Source: UPXZ01 sp964634605
GTDB lineage: Bacteria; Bacteroidota; Bacteroidia; Bacteroidales; Paludibacteraceae
Length of the DNA: 63,665 bases
NCBI GenBank assembly: GCA_964634605.1
Contig: CAZWLJ010000010.1
Span: 1-63,665, forward strand
Direction of reading: 5' to 3'
The notes beneath the pieces are model-generated. The model was not told the origin of the DNA. It did no database searches and worked only from the letters and a program-made list of their open reading frames with translations. Within the stretch, counting starts at the first letter, position 1, and every line of letters begins with the position of its first letter. Shown here in pieces: positions 1 through 7,719 of this stretch. A program made the position numbers and the translations under genes.

Positions 1-80
1 CCCGGATTTTCAATGATTTGTTCAAAGCCGTTTACATATATGTAATCGTTGCCAGTGCCGTGCATTTTCGTAAATTTCAT
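1..80 (-). CDS. dapF: Diaminopimelate epimerase, N-terminal fragment cut by the window edge
   Basis: Only the first 26 codons are inside the window, read leftwards from the ATG at 80-78. They encode the DapF opening MKFTKMHGTGNDYIYVNG, which matches the family start (KMHGxGNDF/Y). DapF interconverts LL- and meso-diaminopimelate in the lysine and peptidoglycan pathway in the cytoplasm. The catalytic cysteines lie outside the window. A TAnnTTTG-type promoter element lies 22 bp upstream at 102-109. The family call rests on a short but very characteristic N-terminus. Confidence 0.88.
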   Translation of the reverse strand, partial: MKFTKMHGTGNDYIYVNGFEQIIENP

Positions 81-101
81 AGATTCCTTTTTTTTTCAAT
101 A

Positions 102-109
102 CAAAGTTA
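102..109 (-). promoter_or_regulatory. Bacteroidota -7 element for dapF
   Basis: Read on the minus strand this is TAACTTTG, matching the Bacteroidota -7 consensus TAnnTTTG, 22 bp before the dapF start. No convincing -33 TTTG was found at the expected distance. Confidence 0.5.
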
Positions 110-356
110 TGCCGGAATGTAATTATTTAGAAGGATTTTTAATTAAAATATTTTACCGGAATCATTGGAATTGCAATTTAAAAGTAATTAGGCGTAATAA
201 TATTCGTTTTGTAACAAAAGTAATCAACATTGAGCCGAAAATGAAATTGTGCTTTCTTTTTTCAACTTCAGAACGGTAAAACTGGAATTATGGCTATGAA
301 ATTTTGTTTCATTGAAATTTATTGATTAACAAATGTTTTATTTTCCAAATAAATCA

Positions 357-364
357 TATATTTG
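357..364 (+). promoter_or_regulatory. Bacteroidota -7 element (TATATTTG)
   Basis: A perfect TAnnTTTG match lies 22 bp upstream of the ATG at 387. It falls inside the longer possible reading frame that begins at 333, which argues that translation begins at 387 rather than 333. Confidence 0.5.
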
Positions 365-386
365 TAATTCCAAACAAATAATTCAA

Positions 387-1205
387 ATGGATATGAAATC
401 AATACTTTTCAATTCAGTTTTTGTTTTCGCTTTTTTGATAGCCTCTACTTGCGGCTTGAGTGCTCAATACCTGGCAGAATCGGACAGAAAACAGTCACAG
501 GATACCATTAATCAGGACTTTAGCCGGCAGGTTCAGAAATCGGATGATTACACGGGTACTTATCAGAACGGAATAAATGAAGGAAAATATTATCAGTGGG
601 AAACTCCCGTGTTTGATATGGTGGATGTGGACGGAATCAGGCAGCATAAAAGTGATAACGAGCAATATTTATATGAGGTGGAAGTGCTTGAGAAAGTGGT
701 GAATAAGAACAAAAAAGAGCTTAAGTCATTTCAGGAACAGGCCAAGGACTTTGCAAAAGTGCTCAATAACGAACTGAAAAATCTGAAAGAGAAGCGCAGA
801 TTCTACAAGGAAGATGAAAAACTGCTTAAAAAGGAAAACCGGCTCAGAGACCGTGAAATAAAGCTCCTCAGGAGAGAAAGAAAAGAGTTTAAGAAAAAGA
901 CGAACGATATGTCTGACTGGCAGGTCCAGGATCGTCTGGCTCAGTTTGACGACAGGGAAAGAAGAATAGAAACAGCAAGAGACAAATGGGAAATGAAACG
1001 TGAAACATTGCAATACAACGTTGATAAACTGTCCGACCAGCAGAAAATACTCGACGAAAGAGACTACGAGATAAAAGAAAGAATCCGTCAGCTCGATGTA
1101 TATCAGAGGGATCTGGATTTGAAATCGAAGCAATTAAACGTGGAGAAAAAGCAGGCAAAACTGGAAATTAAAAAAGCCAAAGCCGCACTGAAACAAAAGA
1201 AATAG
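387..1205 (+). CDS. Secreted coiled-coil protein of unknown function
   Basis: The 272-residue product starts with a clear signal peptide (hydrophobic core LFNSVFVFAFLIAS, likely cleavage near AQY). Most of the mature protein from about residue 85 on is extremely Lys/Glu/Arg rich with heptad spacing, predicted as a long alpha-helical coiled coil, and it ends in alternating Lys/Ala. No catalytic motif is visible. I chose the start at 387 because a promoter element lies just upstream and a signal peptide follows directly. The ATG at 393 is an alternative. It may be a periplasmic scaffold or a cell-envelope spacer, but that is a guess from composition alone. A strong shared terminator follows. 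Confidence 0.7.
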   Translation: MDMKSILFNSVFVFAFLIASTCGLSAQYLAESDRKQSQDTINQDFSRQVQKSDDYTGTYQNGINEGKYYQWETPVFDMVDVDGIRQHKSDNEQYLYEVEVLEKVVNKNKKELKSFQEQAKDFAKVLNNELKNLKEKRRFYKEDEKLLKKENRLRDREIKLLRRERKEFKKKTNDMSDWQVQDRLAQFDDRERRIETARDKWEMKRETLQYNVDKLSDQQKILDERDYEIKERIRQLDVYQRDLDLKSKQLNVEKKQAKLEIKKAKAALKQKK

Positions 1206-1210
1206 GAATG

Positions 1211-1256
1211 TTCCTGTAAAAAAAGACTGACAATCGTCAGTCTTTTTTTACAGGAA
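1211..1256. terminator. Bidirectional rho-independent terminator
   Basis: Perfect 21-bp inverted repeat (1211-1231 and 1236-1256) with a 4-nt AATC loop. Runs of seven A and seven T inside the arms give a U-tract in both directions. It sits between convergent genes, so it can end both transcripts. Confidence 0.93.
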
Positions 1257-1262
1257 GGAAAT

Positions 1263-2378
1263 TTAATCTTTGATGTAACAGCGTGTTCTGAAATACGGTT
1301 CTTTTTCATAATTATCCCATATTCCCACTGCGTTGATATTCGTTTCGAGCTGTCCGGTAGAATAGGCCCATTTCACACCGCGGGCTATCGATACTTCATT
1401 CATGGCTACATAATAAAGCGAATGAATCCCTTTGTGCTGCCATTCAGGCATTACTCCGTTGAAGTAAAGGTCTATTTCGTCGTAATTTCTCAATGCCTTC
1501 AGTATATGTATAAATCCGAAGGGGAACAAACGGCCTTTGGCTTTCTGGAAAGCTTTGGACAACGAAGGGAAACAAATGCCGAAACCAACCACTTCGTCGT
1601 TTTCGTCGGTGAGGAAGCATAGCAGCTCCGGACGCGCAAATCCGAAATAAGCTTCAGTGTAGTATTTGATTTGTTTTTCGTTCAATTCCGTGAATCCATA
1701 AAGATTCCTGAAACCCTCGTTCACTCCTTTGAAAAACCCCGGAACGTATTTCAGTGCATCTTTTTTGGTTTTTGGAACTATGGTCTTCACTTTATATTTC
1801 TGCGAAATAAGCTTATTGATACGTCCTACTTTTTCCGGGATAGGTTGTGAGGCATTGAATTTGTATTGCACCCAGTCCACCGATTTCCGGAATCCGTGTT
1901 TCTCCATGTGAACCGGGAAATAAGGATAGTTGTGAGCACTTGTGATGGTGGAGTTGTTTTCGAAGCCTTCAATCTGCATACCTTCCGGGTCAAGATCGGT
2001 GAAACCAAGCGGACCGTGAATACCTGACATCCCCTGTGTGGCACCCCATTTTTCGGCAGCATCAAGCAATGCTTTGGACACTTCAGTATCGTCGGTAAAA
2101 GCAATCCATCCAAAGCGGGTGAGTTTCTCATTCCACGTATCGTTGGCTTTGTGGTTGATGATAGCAGCAATCCTGCCCACCACTTTGTTATCTTTCAGCG
2201 CCAGAAAAAATGCAGCATCGCAATGTTCGAACGAAGGATTCTTTTTCCGGTTGAATGTGTTCCATTCGTCGAAAATTAGGGGTGGTACCCATGTTTTGTC
2301 ATTTTTATAGAGTTCAAAAGGAAACATGATGAATTGCTTCATCTCTTTTTTGGACCTGGCTTCTTTTATGGTAATCAT
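1263..2378 (-). CDS. GNAT-fold acyltransferase-like protein, Bacteroidota family
   Basis: The 371-residue cytoplasmic protein resembles a widely conserved Bacteroidota family annotated as GNAT N-acetyltransferase or YghO-like. The N-terminal half has the acetyltransferase-type beta strand KVVGRIAAIINHKAN (around residues 65-80), and the second half has a second GNAT-like fold ending in EVSIARGVKWAYSTGQLETN. The substrate is unknown and I see no diagnostic substrate motif. It is a single-gene unit, convergent with the coiled-coil gene and separated from it by the strong hairpin. The start fits the family opening MITIKEARSKKE. Confidence 0.75.
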   Translation of the reverse strand: MITIKEARSKKEMKQFIMFPFELYKNDKTWVPPLIFDEWNTFNRKKNPSFEHCDAAFFLALKDNKVVGRIAAIINHKANDTWNEKLTRFGWIAFTDDTEVSKALLDAAEKWGATQGMSGIHGPLGFTDLDPEGMQIEGFENNSTITSAHNYPYFPVHMEKHGFRKSVDWVQYKFNASQPIPEKVGRINKLISQKYKVKTIVPKTKKDALKYVPGFFKGVNEGFRNLYGFTELNEKQIKYYTEAYFGFARPELLCFLTDENDEVVGFGICFPSLSKAFQKAKGRLFPFGFIHILKALRNYDEIDLYFNGVMPEWQHKGIHSLYYVAMNEVSIARGVKWAYSTGQLETNINAVGIWDNYEKEPYFRTRCYIKD

Positions 2379-2525
2379 GTAATTAGCATTAATATTTTGG
2401 ATTGCAAATATACAATTATTTTACAGTTCTGTTTTATTTTGATTTCAAATAAATAAAATTTCAACTCAATTGTATGAAAATATGCAATTTAGCTTTTTGG
2501 TGCTGGTATGCTGAAGTCGTTCTGA

Positions 2526-2567
2526 AAAAAAAAAGCCGGTTCAAAAATTTTTATTTGAATCAGCTTT
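2526..2567 (-). terminator. Terminator of the Crp/Fnr gene 1
   Basis: Near-perfect 14-bp stem (2554-2567 with 2532-2545), followed on the minus strand by a T-run (A-run 2525-2534 on plus). It lies 22 bp beyond the stop of the regulator gene read leftwards. Confidence 0.8.
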
Positions 2568-2589
2568 TCAGGAGTTTTCATATATTTCT

Positions 2590-3291
2590 TTAGCCGTATT
2601 CACTGATTTGCCTCAACTTTTCTTCGTTCAGAATCCGGATTATTTTTCCTTCTTCTGATATCAATTCATCGTTTTTGAATTTAGTAATAATCCGGATTAC
2701 ACTTTCCGTAGTCAGTCCTGAAAGTTCGGCAAGTTCTTTTCTCGACAATTCAAGTCGAAATTCGGAAGTTTCGAAAATATTGCACGACAGGCAAAGCAAC
2801 GTATCTGCCATTCTGCCGTACGACTGTTTCTGGGTGTAACCAAAAAAACGGGTTTGCAGCTGAATCAGATTTTTACACAACAGGTTGATAATTTCATTGG
2901 CAAATGCCGGATTAATCAAAATCAGTTTTTTGAATATACTAATGTCAATCAAACGTACATTGCAGTCCTGATATGCATAAGCCGAATATTGAAAGAAATT
3001 GGAGCCATCGAGCAGAGCAGTCAGCCCGATAATGTTTCCGGGAGGTAAAACTTTGAGGATGAGACTTCCGGAATTACTCTCAAGATATACTTTGGCCAGT
3101 CCGCTACACAAAAACATTACATGCGAAGCCAATGTATTCTGCTTGCAGAGTGTTTCTCCTTTTTTGTAGGTGATAAATACATTGTTTTCTTCCAGAAGCA
3201 GCATCTCCTCATAAGACAGTTTCTCAAAACATCCGGCTATTTCTTTATTAAGTGTGCAGCTATTAGTTGTGAAGGATATTTTTTCTTTCAT
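2590..3291 (-). CDS. Crp/Fnr-family transcriptional regulator 1
   Basis: The 233-residue protein has an N-terminal cyclic-nucleotide-binding-like beta roll (about residues 20-130) with the typical YKKGETLCKQ and LPPGNIIGLTALLDG strands. A dimer helix follows, then a C-terminal winged helix whose recognition segment is LSRKELAELSGLTTESVIRII (residues about 180-200). The glycine and arginine pattern of the cAMP pocket is not conserved, so the effector is unknown. I chose the start MKEKISFT at 3291; a longer frame to 3372 runs into the upstream promoter region. The gene is divergent from the tusA-yeeE operon, with two inverted repeats in between, so it probably controls that operon. Cysteines at residues 12 and 21 are not in an Fnr-type cluster arrangement. 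Confidence 0.88.
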   Translation of the reverse strand: MKEKISFTTNSCTLNKEIAGCFEKLSYEEMLLLEENNVFITYKKGETLCKQNTLASHVMFLCSGLAKVYLESNSGSLILKVLPPGNIIGLTALLDGSNFFQYSAYAYQDCNVRLIDISIFKKLILINPAFANEIINLLCKNLIQLQTRFFGYTQKQSYGRMADTLLCLSCNIFETSEFRLELSRKELAELSGLTTESVIRIITKFKNDELISEEGKIIRILNEEKLRQISEYG

Positions 3292-3396
3292 AAATTTTTT
3301 AATCTTATGTAAAATCAATACAGACTTTGCAAAACAGATATTAATGTGCACAAATATAATATATAAAATCATAGAAGTTAATAAAATCTCAAAATT

Positions 3397-3419
3397 TATT
3401 AAGTTAATATCACTTAATA
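3397..3419. promoter_or_regulatory. Inverted repeat TATTAAGT-N7-ACTTAATA
   Basis: Perfect 8-bp arms separated by 7 nt, about 105 bp upstream of the regulator 1 start and 200 bp upstream of tusA. It could be an operator. AT-rich sequence makes chance palindromes likelier, so confidence is modest. Confidence 0.35.
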
Positions 3420-3483
3420 TGGATTTTTAATGTCAGGTTTCCGTCGCATGAAGCATTAATTGTTAAAATAAGCAGAAGTCAGG

Positions 3484-3499
3484 AATGATTTACATCATT
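3484..3499. promoter_or_regulatory. Fnr-like operator (AATGAT-TTAC-ATCATT)
   Basis: Perfect 6-bp arms with a 4-nt spacer, containing TGAT-N4-ATCA as in the Fnr-family consensus TTGAT-N4-ATCAA. Its 12-bp core TGATTTACATCA differs at one base from the core of the palindrome beside regulator 2 at 10202-10217. It lies between the divergent regulator 1 gene and the tusA operon. Confidence 0.6.
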
Positions 3500-3619
3500 T
3501 TTTTTTCTGTCGAAAACACGCTCTCAAACTGAATAAGGTCAGTATAAATATTTAGTTTTTAACTTACAATTTGACAAACTTTGCATCTCAAAGTTATTAA
3601 CAAATTAAAACTATTTATT

Positions 3620-3850
3620 ATGGATATCAAAATGACGTTGGATTGTAAAGGACTTTCGTGTCCGATGCCGATTATGAAAGTAGCTAAAGCTATGAAAGAT
3701 TTAAGTTCAGGCGACGTGCTGGAAATGCTGGGAACTGATCCCGGCACCAAAACAGATTTGCCAAACTGGTGTGAAAAAACCGGCAACAAATTCCTTGAAG
3801 TTACTGATCTGGAAGGGGGGGTTACCCGAATGTTGATTCAAAAAGTGTAG
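3620..3850 (+). CDS. tusA: TusA-family sulfur carrier protein 1
   Basis: The 76-residue cytoplasmic protein has the TusA signature DCKGLSCPMPIMK. Cys14 of CPMP is the persulfide-carrying residue in this family. Residues GDVLEMLGTDPGTKTDLPNWCEKTGN give the typical two-layer alpha/beta sandwich. TusA proteins accept sulfane sulfur from rhodaneses or DsrE and hand it on. The ATG at 3620 is chosen because a longer frame from 3581 adds 13 residues not seen in the family. It opens an operon and is followed 12 nt later by a YeeE permease, the classic transporter-carrier pair. The gene symbol denotes the family and does not imply a role in tRNA thiolation. Confidence 0.93.
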   Translation: MDIKMTLDCKGLSCPMPIMKVAKAMKDLSSGDVLEMLGTDPGTKTDLPNWCEKTGNKFLEVTDLEGGVTRMLIQKV

Positions 3851-3862
3851 GAGAATATAACG

Positions 3863-5074
3863 ATGGCTCAAACAAAAAACAATAGTGCCTTAGGGGGCTT
3901 GTTCAGCACTTTTTTTGGCAAGCACTGGCCCGTTTGGGTTGGTGGAGTCATACTGGGGCTTCTCAATATTCTTCTTTTTGCCATTAAAAGCCCCTGGGGA
4001 GCAAGCGGCGGACTGAACAACTGGGGCGAAAATTTCTACGCTTTGTTTGGTTCGGCAGGCAGTTCAGTTGTCCCGGTTTTCAAAAGCAACTACGGAATGC
4101 TCGTGCTGCTGATTATGGTTGGCTCTTTTGTGGGAGCGCTGTTCTCCAAAGAGTTTGCTCTGCGGGTGCCTCCCAAAGGTGAAATGGTAAAAGGGCTGAT
4201 CGGAGGATTGCTCATGGCTGTGGGTGCTACAATAGGGGTCGGATGTTCCATTGGATCATTTTTCAGTGGTGTTCCCGCACTCTCGGGAGGTGCCATTATA
4301 TTCACTATCGGCATGTTTGCCGGGGTGCTGATAGCCTTGAAATACCTGCTTTGGGAAATGGAGAAACACCCGGCCTGGAGTTCCGGCAAAAGCTACACCT
4401 ATCTGGCAGTTCAATCCGATAAAGGAAAATGGCAGCTTATCGCCGGAGTACTTGTAGTTATATCAATTACTGTTCTGGCATACTCATACGCTGATTCAGA
4501 TCCTGTGATGTCCTGGTTTATAATCATTGCCGGATTGATGGGTCTTATTTGCCAGCGTTCAAGATTTTGCATTGTTAAATCCTTCCGCGATCCATTTCTG
4601 AGCGGCGAGTCGCATGGTTCGGTAGGTGTAATGGCAGGTCTTGTAGTAAGTTTGATTGGTTTTACAGCCATTAAATATTTCGGTATAGGAGCCATAGGCG
4701 AAGCCGGTAATCGCGCACGTGAAATGACATGGGTTTTCCCGCATTTCTGGGGAAGAGCAATACTCGGAGGATTTATTTTCGGACTTGGAATGACCGTGGC
4801 AGGTGGTTGTGCGGTAGGTACACTCTGGAGAATGGGCGAAGGACAGCTAAAACTCTGGATAGCCGGAATAACATTTATCCTCATATCGCCGATTTCAACC
4901 AAATTCATCGTGCCGGCAGTTGACGGTATCATGCCGCAAAGTGCAAAATTCAAAAATTACCTGCCAGATTATATCGGATACGACGGAGCATTTTTTCTGG
5001 TACTCGGATTAATAATATTATGGTATGTGTTTGTAAAATGGAACGAAAGGACCGGAAAGTTCAGTGCTTTCTAA
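3863..5074 (+). CDS. YeeE/YedE-family sulfur (thiosulfate-type) permease
   Basis: This 403-residue inner-membrane protein has about ten hydrophobic segments in two halves. It carries the three cysteine motifs typical of YeeE/YedE: GVGCSIG (Cys128), CQRSRFC (Cys230, Cys236) and GGCAVGTLW (Cys316). In characterised members such cysteines line a path for thiosulfate or sulfane sulfur entering the cell. Placed directly after tusA, it should deliver sulfur to that carrier. An additional N-terminal stretch with one or two helices precedes the conserved core. Selenium transport is the main alternative in YedE relatives; no selenium genes occur here, whereas sulfur genes surround it. Confidence 0.92.
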   Translation: MAQTKNNSALGGLFSTFFGKHWPVWVGGVILGLLNILLFAIKSPWGASGGLNNWGENFYALFGSAGSSVVPVFKSNYGMLVLLIMVGSFVGALFSKEFALRVPPKGEMVKGLIGGLLMAVGATIGVGCSIGSFFSGVPALSGGAIIFTIGMFAGVLIALKYLLWEMEKHPAWSSGKSYTYLAVQSDKGKWQLIAGVLVVISITVLAYSYADSDPVMSWFIIIAGLMGLICQRSRFCIVKSFRDPFLSGESHGSVGVMAGLVVSLIGFTAIKYFGIGAIGEAGNRAREMTWVFPHFWGRAILGGFIFGLGMTVAGGCAVGTLWRMGEGQLKLWIAGITFILISPISTKFIVPAVDGIMPQSAKFKNYLPDYIGYDGAFFLVLGLIILWYVFVKWNERTGKFSAF

Positions 5075-5092
5075 AAAAAAACATATAAAACA

Positions 5093-5575
5093 ATGAAAAC
5101 ACACATAAAATTCATGGTATTATCACTCATTGTTCTGGTTGCTGTAAGTTGCAGGGGAATATACGAGGATAACACAGATAAGGCTGCTGACTACAAAAAA
5201 ATGGTAAAAACCATAACAGCAGATGAACTGAAGGCTAAAACAGAAAAAGGTGAAACCTTTACATTGCTCGATGTTCGTCAGGCAAGCGATTATAATGCCA
5301 GCAATATACCCGGATCTGTTTCATTGCCACGGGGAGATCTTGAATTCAAAATTTCAGACACAGAATACTGGTCAGCACAGTACATGTATCCACCCGAAAA
5401 GAAAGACCTCCTGATTGTTTATTGTAACGATGGAACAATGGGAACACTCTCGGCAGTAACCCTCAAACAACTCGGATTTCAAAATGTATATAATCTTGAT
5501 GGAGGATACAAAGCCTTCAATCCAAATCATAACCCAAACGCACAACAGAAAGCTTCGGCCGGATGTGGCGGATAG
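5093..5575 (+). CDS. Rhodanese lipoprotein with SoxY-like C-terminal AGCGG tail
   Basis: The 160-residue product is a lipoprotein (signal core MVLSLIVLVAVSC, lipidated Cys20) with one rhodanese domain from about residue 40 to 143. The active-site loop is YCNDGTMG with Cys111; LLDVRQASDYNA and NLDGGYKAF are the usual flanking motifs. A short linker ends in SAGCGG at the very C-terminus (Cys158). SoxY, the periplasmic carrier of thiosulfate oxidation, ends in GGCGG, where the cysteine carries the sulfur substrate on a swinging arm. I therefore infer that this protein may load sulfur from its own rhodanese site onto a tethered arm. It lies in the envelope, 18 nt downstream of the permease gene and in the same operon. 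Confidence 0.88.
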   Translation: MKTHIKFMVLSLIVLVAVSCRGIYEDNTDKAADYKKMVKTITADELKAKTEKGETFTLLDVRQASDYNASNIPGSVSLPRGDLEFKISDTEYWSAQYMYPPEKKDLLIVYCNDGTMGTLSAVTLKQLGFQNVYNLDGGYKAFNPNHNPNAQQKASAGCGG

Positions 5576-5622
5576 ATACAAAAAAATAATCTTTTTAATT
5601 AAAAATTAAACAATTTATTATT

Positions 5623-6588
5623 ATGAAAACACGTAATTATTTCAAACTTTTTTTGATTATATCAATATCAGTTTTAAGTTTCTCCGGATGTATCAAGACC
5701 GAAGACGAACCTCAGGTAGATTATTACAAGGTAATGACAGATTACATGGCAGCCAATACCCTGGATCTGCCGGATGTAATAGCATCAGGAGTGGTTACAG
5801 CATCGGCCGTCAACGCAGATAAAAGTCCGTATTACATTATCGATTTACGTTCTGCTACCGATTATGCTGCCGGTCATATTGAAGGCGCTGTCAATTCAAC
5901 TGTGAAAGATGTACTTACCGCAGCCCAGAATGCAGGTACTAAAACGATATTGCTGGTATGTTACACTGGACAGAATGCAGCTTACGCCAATGTATGCCTG
6001 CGCCTGAGCGGATACAAAACCAGTAAAATCATGAAATGGGGTATGAGTGCATGGGGACCTGCTTTTGACAAATGGACAGCCAATGTCTCTGACCAGGCAG
6101 TAAACCATACAAACTGGTCTTCAACAAATACCATCAAAACTCCGGTAGCTTTCAGCCTTCCCACTTTCACTGCTACAGCCAAAGATGGATCCGAAATTTT
6201 GAAAGAAAGAGTTCGTGTAGCTCTTGACAAAGGATTTCAGAATGTAAAACCCGTTGATGTGTTGCCTAATCCAGGAAATTATTTTCTGGTAAATTACTGG
6301 ACGGAAGCCGATGTAAATAAATACGGACATATCAAAGGTGCCTACAGATTGAACGAAACTCTGAAATTAGCTGATGCCGCAGGATTCAAAAATCTGAATG
6401 CAGGCGCTGTAGTGGTTCCTTACTGCTGGACCGGACAAACATCAGCCATGGTTTCTGCTTATCTTACTGTGCTGGGATATGATGCAAAAGGACTGTTCTG
6501 CGGAGCAAACAACATGATTGGTTCGAAACTGGAGAAAAACAGCTGGACACTCGAAAAACCAGTTGCAAACTTTCCGACCGTAAAATAA
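5623..6588 (+). CDS. Double-rhodanese lipoprotein
   Basis: The 321-residue product is a lipoprotein (FSGC lipobox, Cys23) with two rhodanese domains, about residues 45-155 and 200-315. Both keep a cysteine: CYTGQN with Cys113 and CWTGQT with Cys268. The two loops share the unusual pattern C-aromatic-TGQ, not the CxxGxR loop of classical thiosulfate sulfurtransferases, so substrate range may differ. The second domain begins with NYWTEADVNKYGHIKGA. No GCGG tail is present; the end is FPTVK. It should lie in the periplasm or at the outer membrane, next to the porin encoded downstream, and would pass sulfane sulfur between small-molecule donors and protein acceptors. Confidence 0.88.
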   Translation: MKTRNYFKLFLIISISVLSFSGCIKTEDEPQVDYYKVMTDYMAANTLDLPDVIASGVVTASAVNADKSPYYIIDLRSATDYAAGHIEGAVNSTVKDVLTAAQNAGTKTILLVCYTGQNAAYANVCLRLSGYKTSKIMKWGMSAWGPAFDKWTANVSDQAVNHTNWSSTNTIKTPVAFSLPTFTATAKDGSEILKERVRVALDKGFQNVKPVDVLPNPGNYFLVNYWTEADVNKYGHIKGAYRLNETLKLADAAGFKNLNAGAVVVPYCWTGQTSAMVSAYLTVLGYDAKGLFCGANNMIGSKLEKNSWTLEKPVANFPTVK

Positions 6589-6619
6589 TTTTCCGACGTA
6601 AAATTTAAAAAAGATAGTA

Positions 6620-7693
6620 ATGAAAAAATTAAAATATTTATTCATACTCCTTGCTGCATTTATATTTGCTCAAATGGCAAATTCGCAGGGTTGTGTTTCG
6701 GGAGGTGGAGATTTGGTAGGTGTACACGGATTCATACAGTCTGAATACAATTACTATATGAACGGAAAAGACGCCAACGGCAAAAGCCTCGATCAAAATT
6801 CATTCAATATAAACAGAGCAAGACTTGGCGTAGTTGGCTCCATTCCTTACGACATTGATTATTATGTAATGATAGAATACAGTCCGTTTACACCACAGAA
6901 TAAAGTACACTTGCTGGATGGATACGTTTCTTATACACGTTTCAGCCAGTGGGCTAAAATATCCGTCGGTCAGTTCAAATCACCTTTCAGTCTTGAACAA
7001 AATACAGCCTGCTCCGGACTTTACACTGTCAACCGTTCGGAAGTAGTCAACCAGCTTGCAGGTCCGCAGAGAGATTTAGGATTCGTGATAAACGGTGGAA
7101 ATGATTCAACGTTGGTTCAATACAGCGTCGGGGTGATGAATGGAAGCGGTATGAATGTTGTCGACGATAATAAGTTCAAAGATATAGTGGGGCGCGTGGT
7201 TTTCAATCCGCTGCAAGGCCTGAAGGTCGGTGGAAGTTTCAAATACGGAAAAATAAATCCGACAGACAACTCTCAACCTCTTAACGATGTGCTTCGCTAC
7301 GGAGTCGAACTGCAATATAAACTGCAGAACTTTCTGTTGCAATCCGAGTATATAATGGGCAACGACAAACTTCACTCAGCCTCACAGGTGCCTTTATTTG
7401 GTGGATGCGGAGGAATTGTGGGATATGAAACCAAGCAACCCGGTACTTATACCAAAAGCGGTTTCTGGGTGACCGGTTCATATATGACCAATTGGAATCT
7501 GGAACCGACCGTAAAATTTGATACCTACATGGCAGACCACGCTGTAAGTACAAGCAGAACAAACCGTATCACCGTAGGTCTGAACTACTACATCAACGAT
7601 TATGCCCGTTTGCAGGTGAATTATATCAACGCACAGGAAAGTGCCGGTATAGTCAACGATCGTTTTATCGTACAGTTGCAAGCTAAATTTTAA
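6620..7693 (+). CDS. OprP/OprO-like outer-membrane porin with GGCGG loop
   Basis: The 357-residue protein has a signal peptide (FILLAAFIFAQMANSQ) and alternating amphipathic strands through to the C-terminal phenylalanine (QLQAKF) typical of beta barrels. GFIQSEYNYYMNG and FNINRARLGVVGSIPYDIDY match the phosphate-selective porin O/P family. Relatives pass anions such as phosphate. Inside a sulfur operon, thiosulfate, polysulfide or similar anions are the likely cargo. It contains three cysteines, unusual for a porin: Cys25 at the mature N-terminus (QGCVSGGG), Cys131, and Cys263 in a GGCGG motif between two strands. That motif also ends a rhodanese encoded downstream, so a direct or disulfide-based interaction is possible. 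Confidence 0.87.
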   Translation: MKKLKYLFILLAAFIFAQMANSQGCVSGGGDLVGVHGFIQSEYNYYMNGKDANGKSLDQNSFNINRARLGVVGSIPYDIDYYVMIEYSPFTPQNKVHLLDGYVSYTRFSQWAKISVGQFKSPFSLEQNTACSGLYTVNRSEVVNQLAGPQRDLGFVINGGNDSTLVQYSVGVMNGSGMNVVDDNKFKDIVGRVVFNPLQGLKVGGSFKYGKINPTDNSQPLNDVLRYGVELQYKLQNFLLQSEYIMGNDKLHSASQVPLFGGCGGIVGYETKQPGTYTKSGFWVTGSYMTNWNLEPTVKFDTYMADHAVSTSRTNRITVGLNYYINDYARLQVNYINAQESAGIVNDRFIVQLQAKF

Positions 7694-7719
7694 ATTAAAG
7701 AAATAAAAAATCAGAAGAA

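Larger units (their letters stand above)
81..386. other. AT-rich divergent intergenic region dapF / coiled-coil gene
   Basis: This 306-bp gap separates two divergent genes. It holds a minus-strand TAACTTTG element at 102-109 for dapF and a plus-strand TATATTTG element at 357-364 for the next gene. Reading frames inside it have no recognisable domain and a strongly AT-driven composition, so I call no gene here. Confidence 0.6.
3292..3619. promoter_or_regulatory. Divergent control region between regulator 1 and tusA operon
   Basis: This 328-bp AT-rich gap contains two inverted repeats that are listed separately (3397-3419 and 3484-3499) and a weak -7-like AAACTTTG at 3576-3583, 36 bp before the tusA start. 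It contains no convincing gene. Confidence 0.55.

Noticed and set aside
49..279. Small frame at the left edge
   Set aside because: It overlaps the dapF start and promoter and has an AT-driven composition, with no family resemblance.
5093..5575. GCGG tail as a ubiquitin-like C-terminal diglycine for conjugation
   Set aside because: The protein is a lipoprotein with a rhodanese fold, and no E1-like enzyme is encoded nearby; the SoxY comparison fits location and chemistry better.
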